64,000 nucleotides of DNA from Prochlorococcus marinus XMU1412 (GCF_017696315.1 NZ_JAAORJ010000001.1:207526-271525); one strand, 5' to 3'. Positions 49,078 to 58,953 are shown, counted from the stretch's first letter. Notes: generated by a model not told the origin, from the sequence alone. Made by a program: numbers and translations.

Positions 49078-49695
49078 ATGAAATATGCTATTAATCATGA
49101 ATTTGTCTCGATTAGCTCTCAAACTGCAACTCATAGAATTATTTTGATGCATGGTTGGGGAGCTGATTCAGATGATCTTTTATCATTTGGAAAGGAGATG
49201 ACTGAAAAAATAAATCTTGATTTTGAGGTAATTTCTTTGAGGGCTCCTGGATTACACCCAAGCGGTCAGGGAAGACAGTGGTATGGATTATACCCACATG
49301 ATTGGAATGGAGCTGAGGTTGAAGTAAATAAACTTTTAGTTACATTAAATAAATTTGATACTTACCAGATTCCACTAAGAAAAACAATTTTGTTGGGATT
49401 CTCTCAGGGGGCGGCAATGGCAATTGATGCGGGATTCAAGTTAAATTTTGGATTAATTGTTGCTTGTAGTGGTTATCCTCATCCCAACTGGGACCCGAAA
49501 GAAAAATTCTCGCCATTGATTATTAGTCATGGTTTATTTGATAACGTTGTGCCTATAGATGCTTCTAGGACTATTTATGAAAAGGTAAAAAGTAAGTCTT
49601 CTAAATTTTGTGAATTATTAGAATTCGATGGATTTCATCAAATTGATTCAAAATTAATAAATTTTATAAGTTCAAATATAAGTAATATTTTTTAA
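49078..49695 (+). CDS. Alpha/beta-hydrolase, phospholipase/carboxylesterase type
   Basis: 205 residues. Oxyanion-side HGWGADSDDLL, nucleophile elbow GFSQGAAMA (Ser in GxSxG), acid region HGLFDNVVP and final histidine in DGFHQI complete the triad. The family cleaves acyl esters; the substrate is unknown. It converges on the DUF3155 gene with a 4-base overlap. Confidence 0.88.
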   Translation: MKYAINHEFVSISSQTATHRIILMHGWGADSDDLLSFGKEMTEKINLDFEVISLRAPGLHPSGQGRQWYGLYPHDWNGAEVEVNKLLVTLNKFDTYQIPLRKTILLGFSQGAAMAIDAGFKLNFGLIVACSGYPHPNWDPKEKFSPLIISHGLFDNVVPIDASRTIYEKVKSKSSKFCELLEFDGFHQIDSKLINFISSNISNIF

Positions 49696-50060
49696 ACAAA
49701 AGCATATTCATATTCTTCAATCTCTTCCCAATCATCTGCAGTAAGTTCTAGACCCTCAAATATTTTTTCTTCACCAATTCCTTCAACTACAACTTTTAGT
49801 GATGGAAATAGAAAATGATTTTCTTCAGCATATTGGGCGCTAAATAACCCTTTTTCACCCCAAAAAAATCTATCGGTGGTGTGTTCATTTCTTCTGACAT
49901 TGAAAACTGAAGGCGCAGAAAGACCATTTTCAGCTATGAATCTTCTTGCTGCTGTAACTGGTTTATGTTTACCAGTTTCGATATGATAAATAGGTACATG
50001 AGCCATTACTCTTTGGCCAGCCAATCTCCTTCTGCTGATTCTTTTTCTTTTTTTTGACAT
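49692..50060 (-). CDS. DUF3155 family protein
   Basis: 122 residues. A basic start KKRKRISRRRLAGQRVMAHV is followed by HIETGKHKPVTAARRFIAE and an acidic tail DDWEEIEEYEYAF. This fits the cyanobacterial DUF3155 pattern. The strongly bipolar charge suggests nucleic-acid or protein binding, which is inference. ATG start. Confidence 0.85.
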   Translation of the reverse strand: MSKKRKRISRRRLAGQRVMAHVPIYHIETGKHKPVTAARRFIAENGLSAPSVFNVRRNEHTTDRFFWGEKGLFSAQYAEENHFLFPSLKVVVEGIGEEKIFEGLELTADDWEEIEEYEYAFV

Positions 50061-50312
50061 TGATTGGTACTCCTGAAATTATTAATGAGATTAGTCTTAT
50101 TTATTTTTACTAATCTTATATATGTGATTTAAAATTCACTTCAAATTACATAGAGGACCCATCAACCCCTGATGTAGCTTAAAATATGAATAAATATTCA
50201 TATTTAAGGCTGGCTAAAGTCAGACCTCTTTATATATCTTAATACTTTTTTCATATTTTACAAGCCCTTTTTCAAGTTTTTTTTAAAAAAATTTCTCAAA
50301 ATTTCATTAATT
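50061..50312. other. Gap with two inverted repeats
   Basis: 252 bases between divergent genes. CATCA/TGATG (50160-50174, loop ACCCC) and a long AT-rich repeat CTTAAAATATGAATA/TATTCATATTTAAG (50178-50208) are followed by an imperfect hairpin AGGCTGGCT/AGTCAGACCT. An 18-codon frame (50186-50242) is present but unsupported. It could hold a small RNA or only promoters. Confidence 0.35.
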
Positions 50313-51449
50313 ATGAATCTTTCAAAAAAATTTGAAGAACTCATTTTAAAACAGCTAGAGAGTTTTGGTTGCTCAATGGGCGTGACTAATTTAGTAATGT
50401 ATCTTGCTTCAGCTAAGCAAGGAACTAAAGCATCTTTTGAGATGATTGGTCAATGGCCACAAATTGATAGGCTTCTTACTTCAATAGAAGATGATCCTTC
50501 ACTAAAGGTTTCATCGCCTAATAGAAGATGGTACCCGCTACAAGAAAACGATATTCTACTTGGTGTCCTTAGGGTAGAAACTGATTTAAAAGGAGGGAAT
50601 TGGCCAGTATCTCTAGATTCTAGATTAAAAGCGCTTTCAATATCTTTAGCTAAATGCGTCTCTATCGAATTAGAACGTCAAAATAAGAATGAAGAAATCA
50701 ATTATTTAAAAAATCAGGTCAATGTCATAATCCATCAATTAAGGAATCCATTGGCCGCTATTAGGACATATGCAAAATTACTAATAAAAAGACTTGGTTC
50801 AGATGATGATTCTATTGAAATAGTCGAACGCATGATAATAGAGCAAAAACAAATTAATCAATATATGAATTCTTTTGCGAAATTAAATTCACCTGTTCAA
50901 CTTCCTCTTGAAATTGGAGAAGAAAGATTATTATTACCACCAAATTTAGATAATAAAAAGGTAATAACTGTTCAGAGTTTATTGAGGCCAATATTAGAAA
51001 GAGGTAAAGCTAATGCGGACTTAGAGAATAGAGATTGGACTGAACCTTCTCTTTGGCCAGATTGGACTATTTCGCCATTAAAGGCAAAATACGCTGTAAT
51101 TGCTGAAATTGTGGCCAATTTATTAGAAAATGCGTTTAAATATGCCCAAAAAGATGCTGAAATTGGACTCGCAATTACGAGTAATGGACTTTGTATATTT
51201 GATGATGGTAAAAAAATATCCAAAAATGAAAACGAGAAAATTTTTGAAAAAGGTTTTAGAGGATCTGCCGCTAAAAAGAAGGACGGCACTGGTGTGGGAC
51301 TTTTTTTGGCGAGGAAATTAGCAAAACAAATTGGAGGAGATTTGAGATTGCTGGAAAACAAATCGATTGATAATACTGAGAAATCAAAAAATCTTAAGAA
51401 GAAAAATATTTTCTATTTAGAACTACCTATAAAAGAATTGCATGCATAA
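50313..51449 (+). CDS. Soluble sensor histidine kinase (Hik2/CSK-like)
   Basis: 378 residues without membrane helices. A GAF-like N-terminal domain is followed by a dimerisation helix with H-box VIIHQLRNPLAAIRTYAK and a HATPase domain with N-box ANLLENAFKYA, G1 IFDDGK and G2 KDGTGVGLFLARKLAKQIGG. The H-box HQLRNPLAA resembles cyanobacterial Hik2 and the chloroplast sensor kinase CSK, which sense plastoquinone redox state; this assignment is from memory. No response regulator is adjacent. It overlaps cobS by 23 bases, convergently. Confidence 0.82.
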   Translation: MNLSKKFEELILKQLESFGCSMGVTNLVMYLASAKQGTKASFEMIGQWPQIDRLLTSIEDDPSLKVSSPNRRWYPLQENDILLGVLRVETDLKGGNWPVSLDSRLKALSISLAKCVSIELERQNKNEEINYLKNQVNVIIHQLRNPLAAIRTYAKLLIKRLGSDDDSIEIVERMIIEQKQINQYMNSFAKLNSPVQLPLEIGEERLLLPPNLDNKKVITVQSLLRPILERGKANADLENRDWTEPSLWPDWTISPLKAKYAVIAEIVANLLENAFKYAQKDAEIGLAITSNGLCIFDDGKKISKNENEKIFEKGFRGSAAKKKDGTGVGLFLARKLAKQIGGDLRLLENKSIDNTEKSKNLKKKNIFYLELPIKELHA

Positions 51450-52167
51450 ATAACATTGCAGTTTCAACTAGTACAACACTTGCACCGCAGGCATCTCCAT
51501 TGAAGCCCCCAATTTTATTACCTAGTATGTTTGGGATATAATAGCTTAAACAAATACCAATCAAAATAAGAATTAAAAATTTAATTAATATTGCTTGGGA
51601 TGTAATTGAAACAAATTGGTATGCAATGAAAATTAAAAGAAAAATAATGGAGATCAAAGATTCTTTTTTAAATCCATTCCAAAACTTTTTGTGACTAATA
51701 GATTTTTTCTTATAACTCATATATTTAAACTTTTCAATAAAAAATAAATTTGAAAATCTTCCCCAAAATAAGCATATAGGTAAAACAAAAATTATTAGGC
51801 TTTGAATTTTTAATATGCAAGCAATTTGAATTAGAGTTATAAAAACTAAAGCTTGCACTCCAAAGGAACCAACTTTACTGTCTTTCATGGCTTTTAAACG
51901 TCTCTTTTTACCTGCAAAAATACCATCGAAAGTATCCATTAAACCATCTAGGTGTAGACCGCCAGTAATTAAATATCCCGAAGCCAAACAAATTAATGCA
52001 GATGCATAAATTGACCAAGAGTTTGTTCTTAAAAAAAGAAAAATATAACTCTGTATTGTCCCAATAAAAAATCCTATAGGAGGTGCAAATTGTGCAATAT
52101 TTTTAAATTCGGGATTAATTAAAGGGATCTTTGGAAATGTCGTATAGAAAATCCAAGAGCCTGCCAA
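51427..52167 (-). CDS. cobS: Adenosylcobinamide-GDP ribazoletransferase (cobalamin synthase)
   Basis: Joins the nucleotide loop in cobalamin (pseudocobalamin in these organisms) synthesis. A 246-residue polytopic membrane protein with GGLHLDGLMDTFDGIFAGKKRR and DSKVGSFGVQALV, and a final GGFNGDACGASVVL. The assigned start is TTG at 52167, but in-frame sequence before it (YLIKKYLIKN) looks like the natural N-terminus. It holds no ATG or GTG before a TGA, so the true start is unsure. Confidence 0.9.
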   Translation of the reverse strand: MAGSWIFYTTFPKIPLINPEFKNIAQFAPPIGFFIGTIQSYIFLFLRTNSWSIYASALICLASGYLITGGLHLDGLMDTFDGIFAGKKRRLKAMKDSKVGSFGVQALVFITLIQIACILKIQSLIIFVLPICLFWGRFSNLFFIEKFKYMSYKKKSISHKKFWNGFKKESLISIIFLLIFIAYQFVSITSQAILIKFLILILIGICLSYYIPNILGNKIGGFNGDACGASVVLVETAMLFMHAILL

Positions 52168-52265
52168 ATTTTTTATTAAATATTTTTTGATGAGATAAAA
52201 ATAGATTCAATATTAAATAATAGGTTAGATTAATGAAAAAGGATCAAAAAATTTTATAAAATATC

Positions 52266-53384
52266 GTGTTTGAATTTGAAATTACATGTAATTGCAGTAG
52301 AACAGGCGCAAGAACTGGTATATTTCATACACCAAATGGTTTGGTAAACACTCCAAAATTTATGCCTGTGGGTACTTTGGCAACGGTTAAAGGAATTTCA
52401 TCTAAGCAGTTAACCTCTACAGGATCAGAAATGATTCTCTCAAATACCTTTCATCTTCATTTACAACCTGGAGAAAAATTAGTTAAAGAATCTGGCGGAA
52501 TACATAAGTTCATGAATTGGCCTAATCCTATTCTTACTGATTCAGGAGGATATCAAGTTTTTAGTTTGGCTAAATTAAACAATATTTCTGATAAAGGTGT
52601 GGAATTTAAAAATCCAAGAGATGGTAGTCATGTATTTTTATCACCTGAAAAAGTAATACAGATTCAGATGGATCTTGGATCGGATGTTGCGATGGCTTTT
52701 GATCATTGTCCTCCGCATACAGCTAACGAAAATGATATTGAGGATTCTTTACGAAGGACTCATTTATGGTTGCAAAAATGTGTTGAGACTCATCAGAAAT
52801 CCAATCAAGCATTATTCGGTATAGTTCAAGGTGGTAAATATCCGAAATTAAGAGAATATAGTGCAAAATATACAACTTCTTTTGATCTTCCTGGGATAGC
52901 AGTGGGAGGTGTAAGTGTTGGAGAGGCAGTCGAAGAAATCCATAGTGTAATTAATTATGTCCCGAAATTCTTACCAATAAATAAACCAAGATATTTAATG
53001 GGAATTGGCTCTTTAAGAGAAATTTCTTTAGCAGTTGCTAATGGATTCGATATATTTGACTGTGTTTTGCCTACAAGACTAGGAAGACATGGGACTGCAT
53101 TTTTTAATGATGAAAGATTGAATTTACGAAATGCTCGATTTAAAAATGACTTTTCTCCGATTGACAAAACTTGTAAATGCGAAACCTGTAAGCACTATTC
53201 TCGTGCATACATACATCATCTAATTAGAAATGATGAAATATTAGGTCTTACACTAATAAGTTTGCATAATATTGCCCATTTAATAAGATTTACCAATGCA
53301 ATTTCTGCTGCAATTAAAGATAATTGTTTTACAAATGATTTCGCTCCTTGGAAAACATCCTCTATTGCTCACCATACGTGGTAA
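52266..53384 (+). CDS. tgt: Queuine tRNA-ribosyltransferase
   Basis: Exchanges guanine-34 for a queuine precursor in tRNAs. 372 residues. [13 protein letters not shown] (catalytic Asp), [36 protein letters not shown] and the zinc site [17 protein letters not shown] are all present. GTG start at 52266. Confidence 0.97.
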   Translation: MFEFEITCNCSRTGARTGIFHTPNGLVNTPKFMPVGTLATVKGISSKQLTSTGSEMILSNTFHLHLQPGEKLVKESGGIHKFMNWPNPILTDSGGYQVFSLAKLNNISDKGVEFKNPRDGSHVFLSPEKVIQIQMDLGSDVAMAFDHCPPHTANENDIEDSLRRTHLWLQKCVETHQKSNQALFGIVQGGKYPKLREYSAKYTTSFDLPGIAVGGVSVGEAVEEIHSVINYVPKFLPINKPRYLMGIGSLREISLAVANGFDIFDCVLPTRLGRHGTAFFNDERLNLRNARFKNDFSPIDKTCKCETCKHYSRAYIHHLIRNDEILGLTLISLHNIAHLIRFTNAISAAIKDNCFTNDFAPWKTSSIAHHTW

Positions 53385-53418
53385 CGTCTTATCATAATTA
53401 ATTAAATTATCAAAAAAG

Positions 53419-53559
53419 GTGCTCATTCTACTTAATACATTCGCTGAATTGCCTGAGGCTTACAAGGCCTTTGCTCCAACTGTTGATGTTCTTCCACTTA
53501 TTCCTTTATTTTTCTTTTTGTTGGTATTTGTTTGGCAAGCTGCAGTTGGATTTAAATAA
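53419..53559 (+). CDS. psbK: Photosystem II protein PsbK
   Basis: 46-residue precursor. The mature part begins around [19 protein letters not shown] and ends [10 protein letters not shown], diagnostic of PsbK. The start is GTG at 53419; no ATG is available. It lies 34 bases after tgt on the same strand. Confidence 0.95.
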   Translation: MLILLNTFAELPEAYKAFAPTVDVLPLIPLFFFLLVFVWQAAVGFK

Positions 53560-53585
53560 AATTCTCTTAGTTTAGATTGTCAGTA

Positions 53586-54590
53586 TTAGAATGGATTTTC
53601 AAGTAAAATCGCATCTCCAGAATTTTCTACAGCACACTCTATAAAATCAGCAATTTTTAAAGCTCTTGAGGCTTGCTCACCATCTACCTCAGGAATTTCT
53701 TTGCCTTGAACACATTTAAGAAAATGCTCAAGTTCCGCATAAAGAGGTTCAATGGAGGTTGTGCTAACTTCTTCGACATATCCATCATTTCTATAAACTA
53801 ATTCGCCATGTTCTGCAGTATATGATTCATGAGACTTTCGATGGATTTGTAAAGAGTGATTTAGGAAATCAGTTTCTACTAAACCATTTTGACAGTGAGC
53901 ACTTAAACTTCTAATTTTTTTGTGACTCATTTTGCTGGCAGTTAAGCTTGCAATAACATTATTTTTAAAAACTAAAGTAGCATTGACATAATCTATTAAT
54001 CCTTCGCTATTTCTGCCTCCAACAGCTGCTAATTTTTGTATTTTTGAGTTTACAAGCTCTAAAACAAGGTCAATGTCATGAATCATTAAATCCATTACTA
54101 CAGATACATCATTTGCTCTGTCTGCATGAGGACTATGCCTCCTTGCTTCTAAAACAACAATTTCTTCATTATGTACTATTTTATTTAATTCCCTAAAAGC
54201 AGGATTAAATCTCTCAATATGACCAACTTGTAATAGACAGTTACTTGCATTAGCAGCCTCTATTAAGGATTTTGCTTCTAATTCGTTAGCTGCAATTGGT
54301 TTTTCAATGAGTACGTTAGTGCCTCCATTGAGACAATCTAGTCCTACTTTTTGATGAAGTAGTGTAGGCACAGCTATGCAGATAGCATCAACTTTTGGAA
54401 TTAAGTCCTTGTAATCTTTGAACCATTCACATTGAAATTGTTCAATAGCTAATTTACCTCTCTCTTCATTTGGATCTGCTACTCCAATGAGATTTGCATC
54501 TTTAAGCAAACTTAGTACTCGTGCATGATGCCAGCCCATATTCCCTATACCTATGACTCCAACCTTTACGGGTGATGAGGTTGGTTGCAT
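53586..54590 (-). CDS. Gfo/Idh/MocA-family NAD(P)-dependent oxidoreductase
   Basis: 334 residues. Rossmann start VGVIGIGNMGWHHARVL, then EKPIAANELEAKSLI (the EKP motif) and HIERFNPAF, typical of sugar or inositol dehydrogenases and biliverdin-type relatives. The substrate is unknown. ATG start; it converges on psbK. Confidence 0.87.
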   Translation of the reverse strand: MQPTSSPVKVGVIGIGNMGWHHARVLSLLKDANLIGVADPNEERGKLAIEQFQCEWFKDYKDLIPKVDAICIAVPTLLHQKVGLDCLNGGTNVLIEKPIAANELEAKSLIEAANASNCLLQVGHIERFNPAFRELNKIVHNEEIVVLEARRHSPHADRANDVSVVMDLMIHDIDLVLELVNSKIQKLAAVGGRNSEGLIDYVNATLVFKNNVIASLTASKMSHKKIRSLSAHCQNGLVETDFLNHSLQIHRKSHESYTAEHGELVYRNDGYVEEVSTTSIEPLYAELEHFLKCVQGKEIPEVDGEQASRALKIADFIECAVENSGDAILLENPF

Positions 54591-54640
54591 AATTTCAAAT
54601 CCATTTATTTATTATCATTATCCTCCATGGGGAGCCACAT

Positions 54641-55909
54641 TTAGCTTTTGGGAAAAATTATTTTAACACGATCAATTTTTGGACCTGACATTGAAATAAC
54701 TTCAAATTTAATGTTATTAAAATCTAAAACGTCCCCAATTTTTGGAACCATTTGAAATTTCTCTAGCATAAATCCAGCAAGAGTATGATAATCTGCTCCT
54801 TCTGGGATGGAACACCCTAACTTTTTATTGATATCAATAATTTCTGATTTTCCAGCTATTGACCATTTTTTAGAGAAATTATCTAACATTCTCATGTCTG
54901 AACTAATTCTATTGTTAAGCATTTCCTCTCCAACTATTTCGCCATTTAGATCAGCTGCAGTTATTAGCCCCTCTGTACCACCGTGTTCATCAACTACTAG
55001 TAAGAAAGGATTGTAGTCTCTTACTATTGGAAATATTTCTGCTAATGAACATGTTTCTATAATTTTTGTCACTGGTAAAAGGAACGGCTCTAATAATGTA
55101 TTGGCTTCCATTTCCCCTTTTGAAATTGGCTTAGCAAGATAACGCAAATCTAATACACCTAATACATCATCTAAAGACTCGCCAATCACAAAGAAGCGAG
55201 CATGGCGAGTTTTATCAACTTGTTTCATAAGTTCTGAAAAGGTTATATTTTTTGGCAAAGTTACCATTTCAGATCTTGGAATCATCACTTCTTTAACCTG
55301 TGTATCTTTTAAAGCAAAAACTCCTTCAAGAATATTCTTCTCATCTGGTTTTAAACCTGTTACATTATCTGTTTCTATAAGAGTTTCTAATTCTCCAGCA
55401 GATAAACCCGAGTTTAAAGAATCCCATTTGTTATTTAAATTGAACAAGCCTAAACAGGCGCTAGCAAAGAATTCTATCGTTTTCACAATAGGATTCATAG
55501 CTTTTCTTACGGCATCAAATATTGTGGTTAACATTAATGCGGCAGATTCTGGATTGTTAATTACTAAAGCTTTTGGAATTAGTCCAGAAACAAGAGTAAC
55601 AACTAAAACAACAAATAAAAATAATAGAAGATCATAAAATCTATTTGATAAAATATTGCTTTTCCAATAATCATTAGCCAGGTTATTGCTGAGCCATCCA
55701 ATTGCAATTAATGAAATTGTTACTCCAAATTGAGAAGCAATTAATGAAGATCTAAAGCGTTTTTGAATTTTTAAAATTGAAAATGCTCCTTTCTTTTTTT
55801 CTTCTATTAACCTTAAAACTTTACTTGGCCTTATTAATAAAAAAGATAGTTCACTCGCTGCGAAAAAAGCTGGAAAAAATAAAAGAAATAAAAGTAGGGT
55901 TATTTTCAT
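54641..55909 (-). CDS. CorC/HlyC-family membrane protein with CBS domains
   Basis: 422 residues. An N-terminal DUF21 (CNNM) membrane domain is followed by two CBS repeats (KEVMIPRSEMVTLPKN..., FLLVVDEHGGTEGLITAADL) and a C-terminal CorC/HlyC transporter-associated domain (GADYHTLAGFMLEKFQMVPK). Relatives handle magnesium or cobalt efflux. It lies 19 bases after tRNA-Met, on the same strand. Confidence 0.88.
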   Translation of the reverse strand: MKITLLLFLLFFPAFFAASELSFLLIRPSKVLRLIEEKKKGAFSILKIQKRFRSSLIASQFGVTISLIAIGWLSNNLANDYWKSNILSNRFYDLLLFLFVVLVVTLVSGLIPKALVINNPESAALMLTTIFDAVRKAMNPIVKTIEFFASACLGLFNLNNKWDSLNSGLSAGELETLIETDNVTGLKPDEKNILEGVFALKDTQVKEVMIPRSEMVTLPKNITFSELMKQVDKTRHARFFVIGESLDDVLGVLDLRYLAKPISKGEMEANTLLEPFLLPVTKIIETCSLAEIFPIVRDYNPFLLVVDEHGGTEGLITAADLNGEIVGEEMLNNRISSDMRMLDNFSKKWSIAGKSEIIDINKKLGCSIPEGADYHTLAGFMLEKFQMVPKIGDVLDFNNIKFEVISMSGPKIDRVKIIFPKS

Positions 55910-55927
55910 TCAATGACAAATGAATAA

Positions 55928-56000
55928 TGGGGGTGGCGAGGATCGAACTCGCCTTAGCCAAATTATGAGTTTGGTGCATTCACCAGATTGCTACACCCCC
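55928..56000 (-). tRNA. tRNA with CAT anticodon, called tRNA-Met (elongator)
   Basis: 73 bases including the discriminator A. Acceptor GGGGGTG pairs with CACCCCC, the anticodon stem CCAAA/TTTGG holds CTCATAA, and the T-arm is GGCGAGTTCGATCCTCGCC. The perfect acceptor start pair G-C excludes an initiator. An Ile2 tRNA (lysidine-modified CAT) remains possible from sequence alone. Confidence 0.88.
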
Positions 56001-56141
56001 AAGGGAATTTATGTAATTTTAATTACATTGAATTTCAATATACAATATAAAAATAATATTTCAAAAAACACCTCCTTAGGAAGTTTTTGTGAGATTTCTT
56101 TTTTTTCTTCTAATCTTTAAATATAAATTTAACTTTTACTA

Positions 56142-56702
56142 ATGAGCAAATTTTCTAATAAGTATGATTTAAATAAAGAAAAATTGTTAAAACAGTTAAT
56201 TGAAAAATCTTACAAGAAAGGAAATTTTACTTTATCTTCAGGAAAAAAAAGCAGTCATTATTTGAACTGTAAGCCAGTGTCATTAAATGGCGAAGGCTTA
56301 AACTTAATAAGTGATTTATTTTTGGAATTAAAGGACTCAAGGTCAAAAGCTGTAGCAGGATTGACATTAGGTGCAGACCCTTTAGTCAGCGGATTAATTG
56401 TCAAAGCAGCTTTGCATGGCATAGACCTTGATGGTTTAATAATTCGGAAAGAAATCAAAAATTATGGTACCAAAGCTGGAATAGAGGGTCCTACATTAGA
56501 AGAAAGAACTTTGGTAACTGTTTTAGAGGATGTCGTTACAACTGCTGGTTCAGTGATAAAAGCTATAAAAAAGTTACGCGAAAATAATTATGTTGTTGAA
56601 GAAGTTTTGTCTATAGTAGATAGGCAAGAAGGGGGATTAGAAGCCCTTGAAGATGAAAATGTTAAATTAAAGAGTCTTTTTACAATAAAAGACTTTTTAT
56701 AG
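56142..56702 (+). CDS. pyrE: Orotate phosphoribosyltransferase
   Basis: Adds ribose-5-phosphate to orotate to give OMP. 186 residues. [33 protein letters not shown] and the PRPP motif [16 protein letters not shown] (VxxDVxTxG-S). It sits 10 bases before the YgfZ-like gene. Confidence 0.97.
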   Translation: MSKFSNKYDLNKEKLLKQLIEKSYKKGNFTLSSGKKSSHYLNCKPVSLNGEGLNLISDLFLELKDSRSKAVAGLTLGADPLVSGLIVKAALHGIDLDGLIIRKEIKNYGTKAGIEGPTLEERTLVTVLEDVVTTAGSVIKAIKKLRENNYVVEEVLSIVDRQEGGLEALEDENVKLKSLFTIKDFL

Positions 56703-56712
56703 TTATTTTAAA

Positions 56713-57549
56713 ATGCAAGATATAAAAAAAAAGTTTTGGCTTGAAAAATTTGATTGTTTTTCTATTACTGGAAAAGATGCCAGAAAATTTTTGAATGGCA
56801 TAACAACTGGTAATATTCTTGATTCAGAAAATAAAGTTATCAAAACTTGTTGGTTAACTCCAAATGGAGTTCTAAGGTCATTAATCGAAATTAATTTTTT
56901 TGAAAGAAACTTAGAAGTAATTATCTTGGCGGGTAACACTAATGAAATAATTGATTACTTTAATCAAATTATTTTTCCAGCGGACGATGTAGTTCTAAGT
57001 GAACCTTTCTTGATAAATAGAATTCAGGAAATTGATGAATCTAGTTCATGGAGAACCTTCCAGCCTATTTTCTTCAAAACAGAAGATAAAGAATTTGAAA
57101 TATATAAAAATAAAATAAATTTACTAAATCCCAATGATTTAAAACTTTGGAAGATTAATCAGGCAATACCCTCATTAGAAATGGAAATAAACGGAAGAAA
57201 TAATCCTCTTGAGCTTGGATTAAAAGATCTTATAGATTTTAATAAAGGTTGTTATTTAGGACAAGAAACAATGTCAAAAATAAAAAACGTATCTTCTTTA
57301 AAACAGGAAATAAGAATTTGGCAATCATTTGAATCTAATTTGAATTTAGACGTTGAAGATAAAAATTTATATATAAATTCTGCCAAGGATATTTCTGCAG
57401 GCAAAATCACTAGTTTTTTTAAATCGGATTCTCAAATAAAAGGTTTAGCAATGATAAAAAGGAAATATTTAGAGGAAGGAAGTTATTTTTTTTCAGAAAT
57501 TTTTGGAAAAATTATTATTAATAAATCTGTAGGATCAATTTTTCTTTAA
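56713..57549 (+). CDS. ygfZ: Folate-binding YgfZ/GcvT-like protein
   Basis: 278 residues. The diagnostic KGCYLGQETMSKI motif (about 178-190; YgfZ form KGCYxGQE) and an N-terminal ITGKDARKFLNGITT support a tetrahydrofolate-binding Fe-S cluster maturation factor. Short C-terminal domain. It converges on the next gene with a 15-base overlap. Confidence 0.9.
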   Translation: MQDIKKKFWLEKFDCFSITGKDARKFLNGITTGNILDSENKVIKTCWLTPNGVLRSLIEINFFERNLEVIILAGNTNEIIDYFNQIIFPADDVVLSEPFLINRIQEIDESSSWRTFQPIFFKTEDKEFEIYKNKINLLNPNDLKLWKINQAIPSLEMEINGRNNPLELGLKDLIDFNKGCYLGQETMSKIKNVSSLKQEIRIWQSFESNLNLDVEDKNLYINSAKDISAGKITSFFKSDSQIKGLAMIKRKYLEEGSYFFSEIFGKIIINKSVGSIFL

Positions 57550-58953
57550 TTGATTTTTGATTAAATATTCCGCAATTTTTAGAGTAGCCAAACAATCATC
57601 TTTGTTATATTGGATAATTTTTTTTAAAAATATTTCGTTTCCCGTAATTTGATATTGAATCCACCAATAAAGGGCTTTCGAACCACTTACATTTTTCTGC
57701 ATCCATTCAAATCCAAGCCAATTAGAAACAGTTTTTAAGCCATAGTTTTTTAGTGGTAATATCCAAGACTTTCGTATTAAGGTATGTAAGTCTATAAATC
57801 TTGAGGCAAGTGAATCAATTTCTTCAAAACTAAAATTTAGGTTTTTAGCAACATTAATTATTGCTATCTTTTCAGTCTCTCCGTAATGTAAAACTGGCCA
57901 TTCATTCTGTGAAAAAAGTATTTCAATAATCTTCCTGTAAGATTCTCCTTTATTGTTTTTAAGATTTAAAATTGGTTTATAAATAAGGTCTTCTTGTTTT
58001 GTAAATATATTATTTATTTTTAAAAAACCATATAAAAAGTCATGTTTATTATCTGGATTTGACTCAATATCAAAAATGTAAAATCCCGAACATATTTTTT
58101 CTAGTAGATAGTTATTAACATTTTCATTGGAAATGCAATATGGTTTCCCAGAGATATAAGCTTGTGCTTGCTTTATAAATATGGAAGCTTTTTCATACTT
58201 TTGATGGTTGAATTTAGATAATTTCTCTCCAAGTTGTTTTTCGCTATACGAAGCTAATGTTTTGGTATCAGATATACCATTTGTTATAAGTAATGAGGCC
58301 GTTTTGGATCCTATTCCATCTATATCTGTTAGATATCCATTTTCGTTTGCTTCTTTGTCACAAAATTTTTGCCATGAACAAATAGTACATTTTTTTCTAT
58401 CTTGAGTTATTTCTGGCATAAATCCCTCTAAGCATTCATTCAAACTTAATAAAACATTCAAAACTTTTTTTCTTAATTTTTTATTTAAATAAATTTCTTC
58501 AATATTAGCTTTTTCATCAAAACTTGAAATTACTAATCCTTTCTCAATTTTAGATTCTTGAAAAGATTCCAACAGCATAGAACTAAAAGCTAAGTCGAAT
58601 AAATGTTCTTTAGTGGTTTTGTGGCCTAACTTATAAACAACAGGTATATATTTATATTGTCCCCATTTACTTTTACCTTTAGTCTTTACAAGTAATTGTG
58701 GACGTATCTCTGCATTAATATTTTGTAAAAGATTCCCTTTGATTTTTAATCCAATTACCCCTTGATAACCATTTTCACAGGCTTTTAATCCTGTATATAT
58801 TTCACCATTACAAAATTCAGAGAAAATTTGAAACTGATTAATTTTATCTATAGCTTTATGGGGAGACCAAACTTCATAAGATTTTTTTCCCTTAAAATCT
58901 AGCCATGCTTTTCTTTTGCATCTTGTAAAACTTTTTAAATGAAGAGAATTCAA
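57535..58953 (-). CDS. RecB-like/RNase H-like nuclease relative (TM0106 family)
   Basis: 472 residues. It has N-terminal Cys12 and the cluster CTICSWQKFC (Cys189, 192, 198), the pattern of 4Fe-4S RecB-like nucleases. A helix-hairpin-helix DIDGIGSKTASLLI follows at 211-224, then a C-terminal RNase H-like exonuclease beginning FDIESNPD (294-301) and ending YNKDDCLATLKIAEYL. The usual D and E-x-K of the PD-(D/E)XK core are not visible: GVIGL and PVVYK occupy those places. ATG start. Confidence 0.83.
   Translation of the reverse strand: MNSLHLKSFTRCKRKAWLDFKGKKSYEVWSPHKAIDKINQFQIFSEFCNGEIYTGLKACENGYQGVIGLKIKGNLLQNINAEIRPQLLVKTKGKSKWGQYKYIPVVYKLGHKTTKEHLFDLAFSSMLLESFQESKIEKGLVISSFDEKANIEEIYLNKKLRKKVLNVLLSLNECLEGFMPEITQDRKKCTICSWQKFCDKEANENGYLTDIDGIGSKTASLLITNGISDTKTLASYSEKQLGEKLSKFNHQKYEKASIFIKQAQAYISGKPYCISNENVNNYLLEKICSGFYIFDIESNPDNKHDFLYGFLKINNIFTKQEDLIYKPILNLKNNKGESYRKIIEILFSQNEWPVLHYGETEKIAIINVAKNLNFSFEEIDSLASRFIDLHTLIRKSWILPLKNYGLKTVSNWLGFEWMQKNVSGSKALYWWIQYQITGNEIFLKKIIQYNKDDCLATLKIAEYLIKNQLKKN

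Noticed and set aside
50186-50242. 18-codon frame MNKYSYL... in the gap before the kinase
   Set aside because: It sits inside an inverted repeat, has no ribosome site and is too short to support coding.
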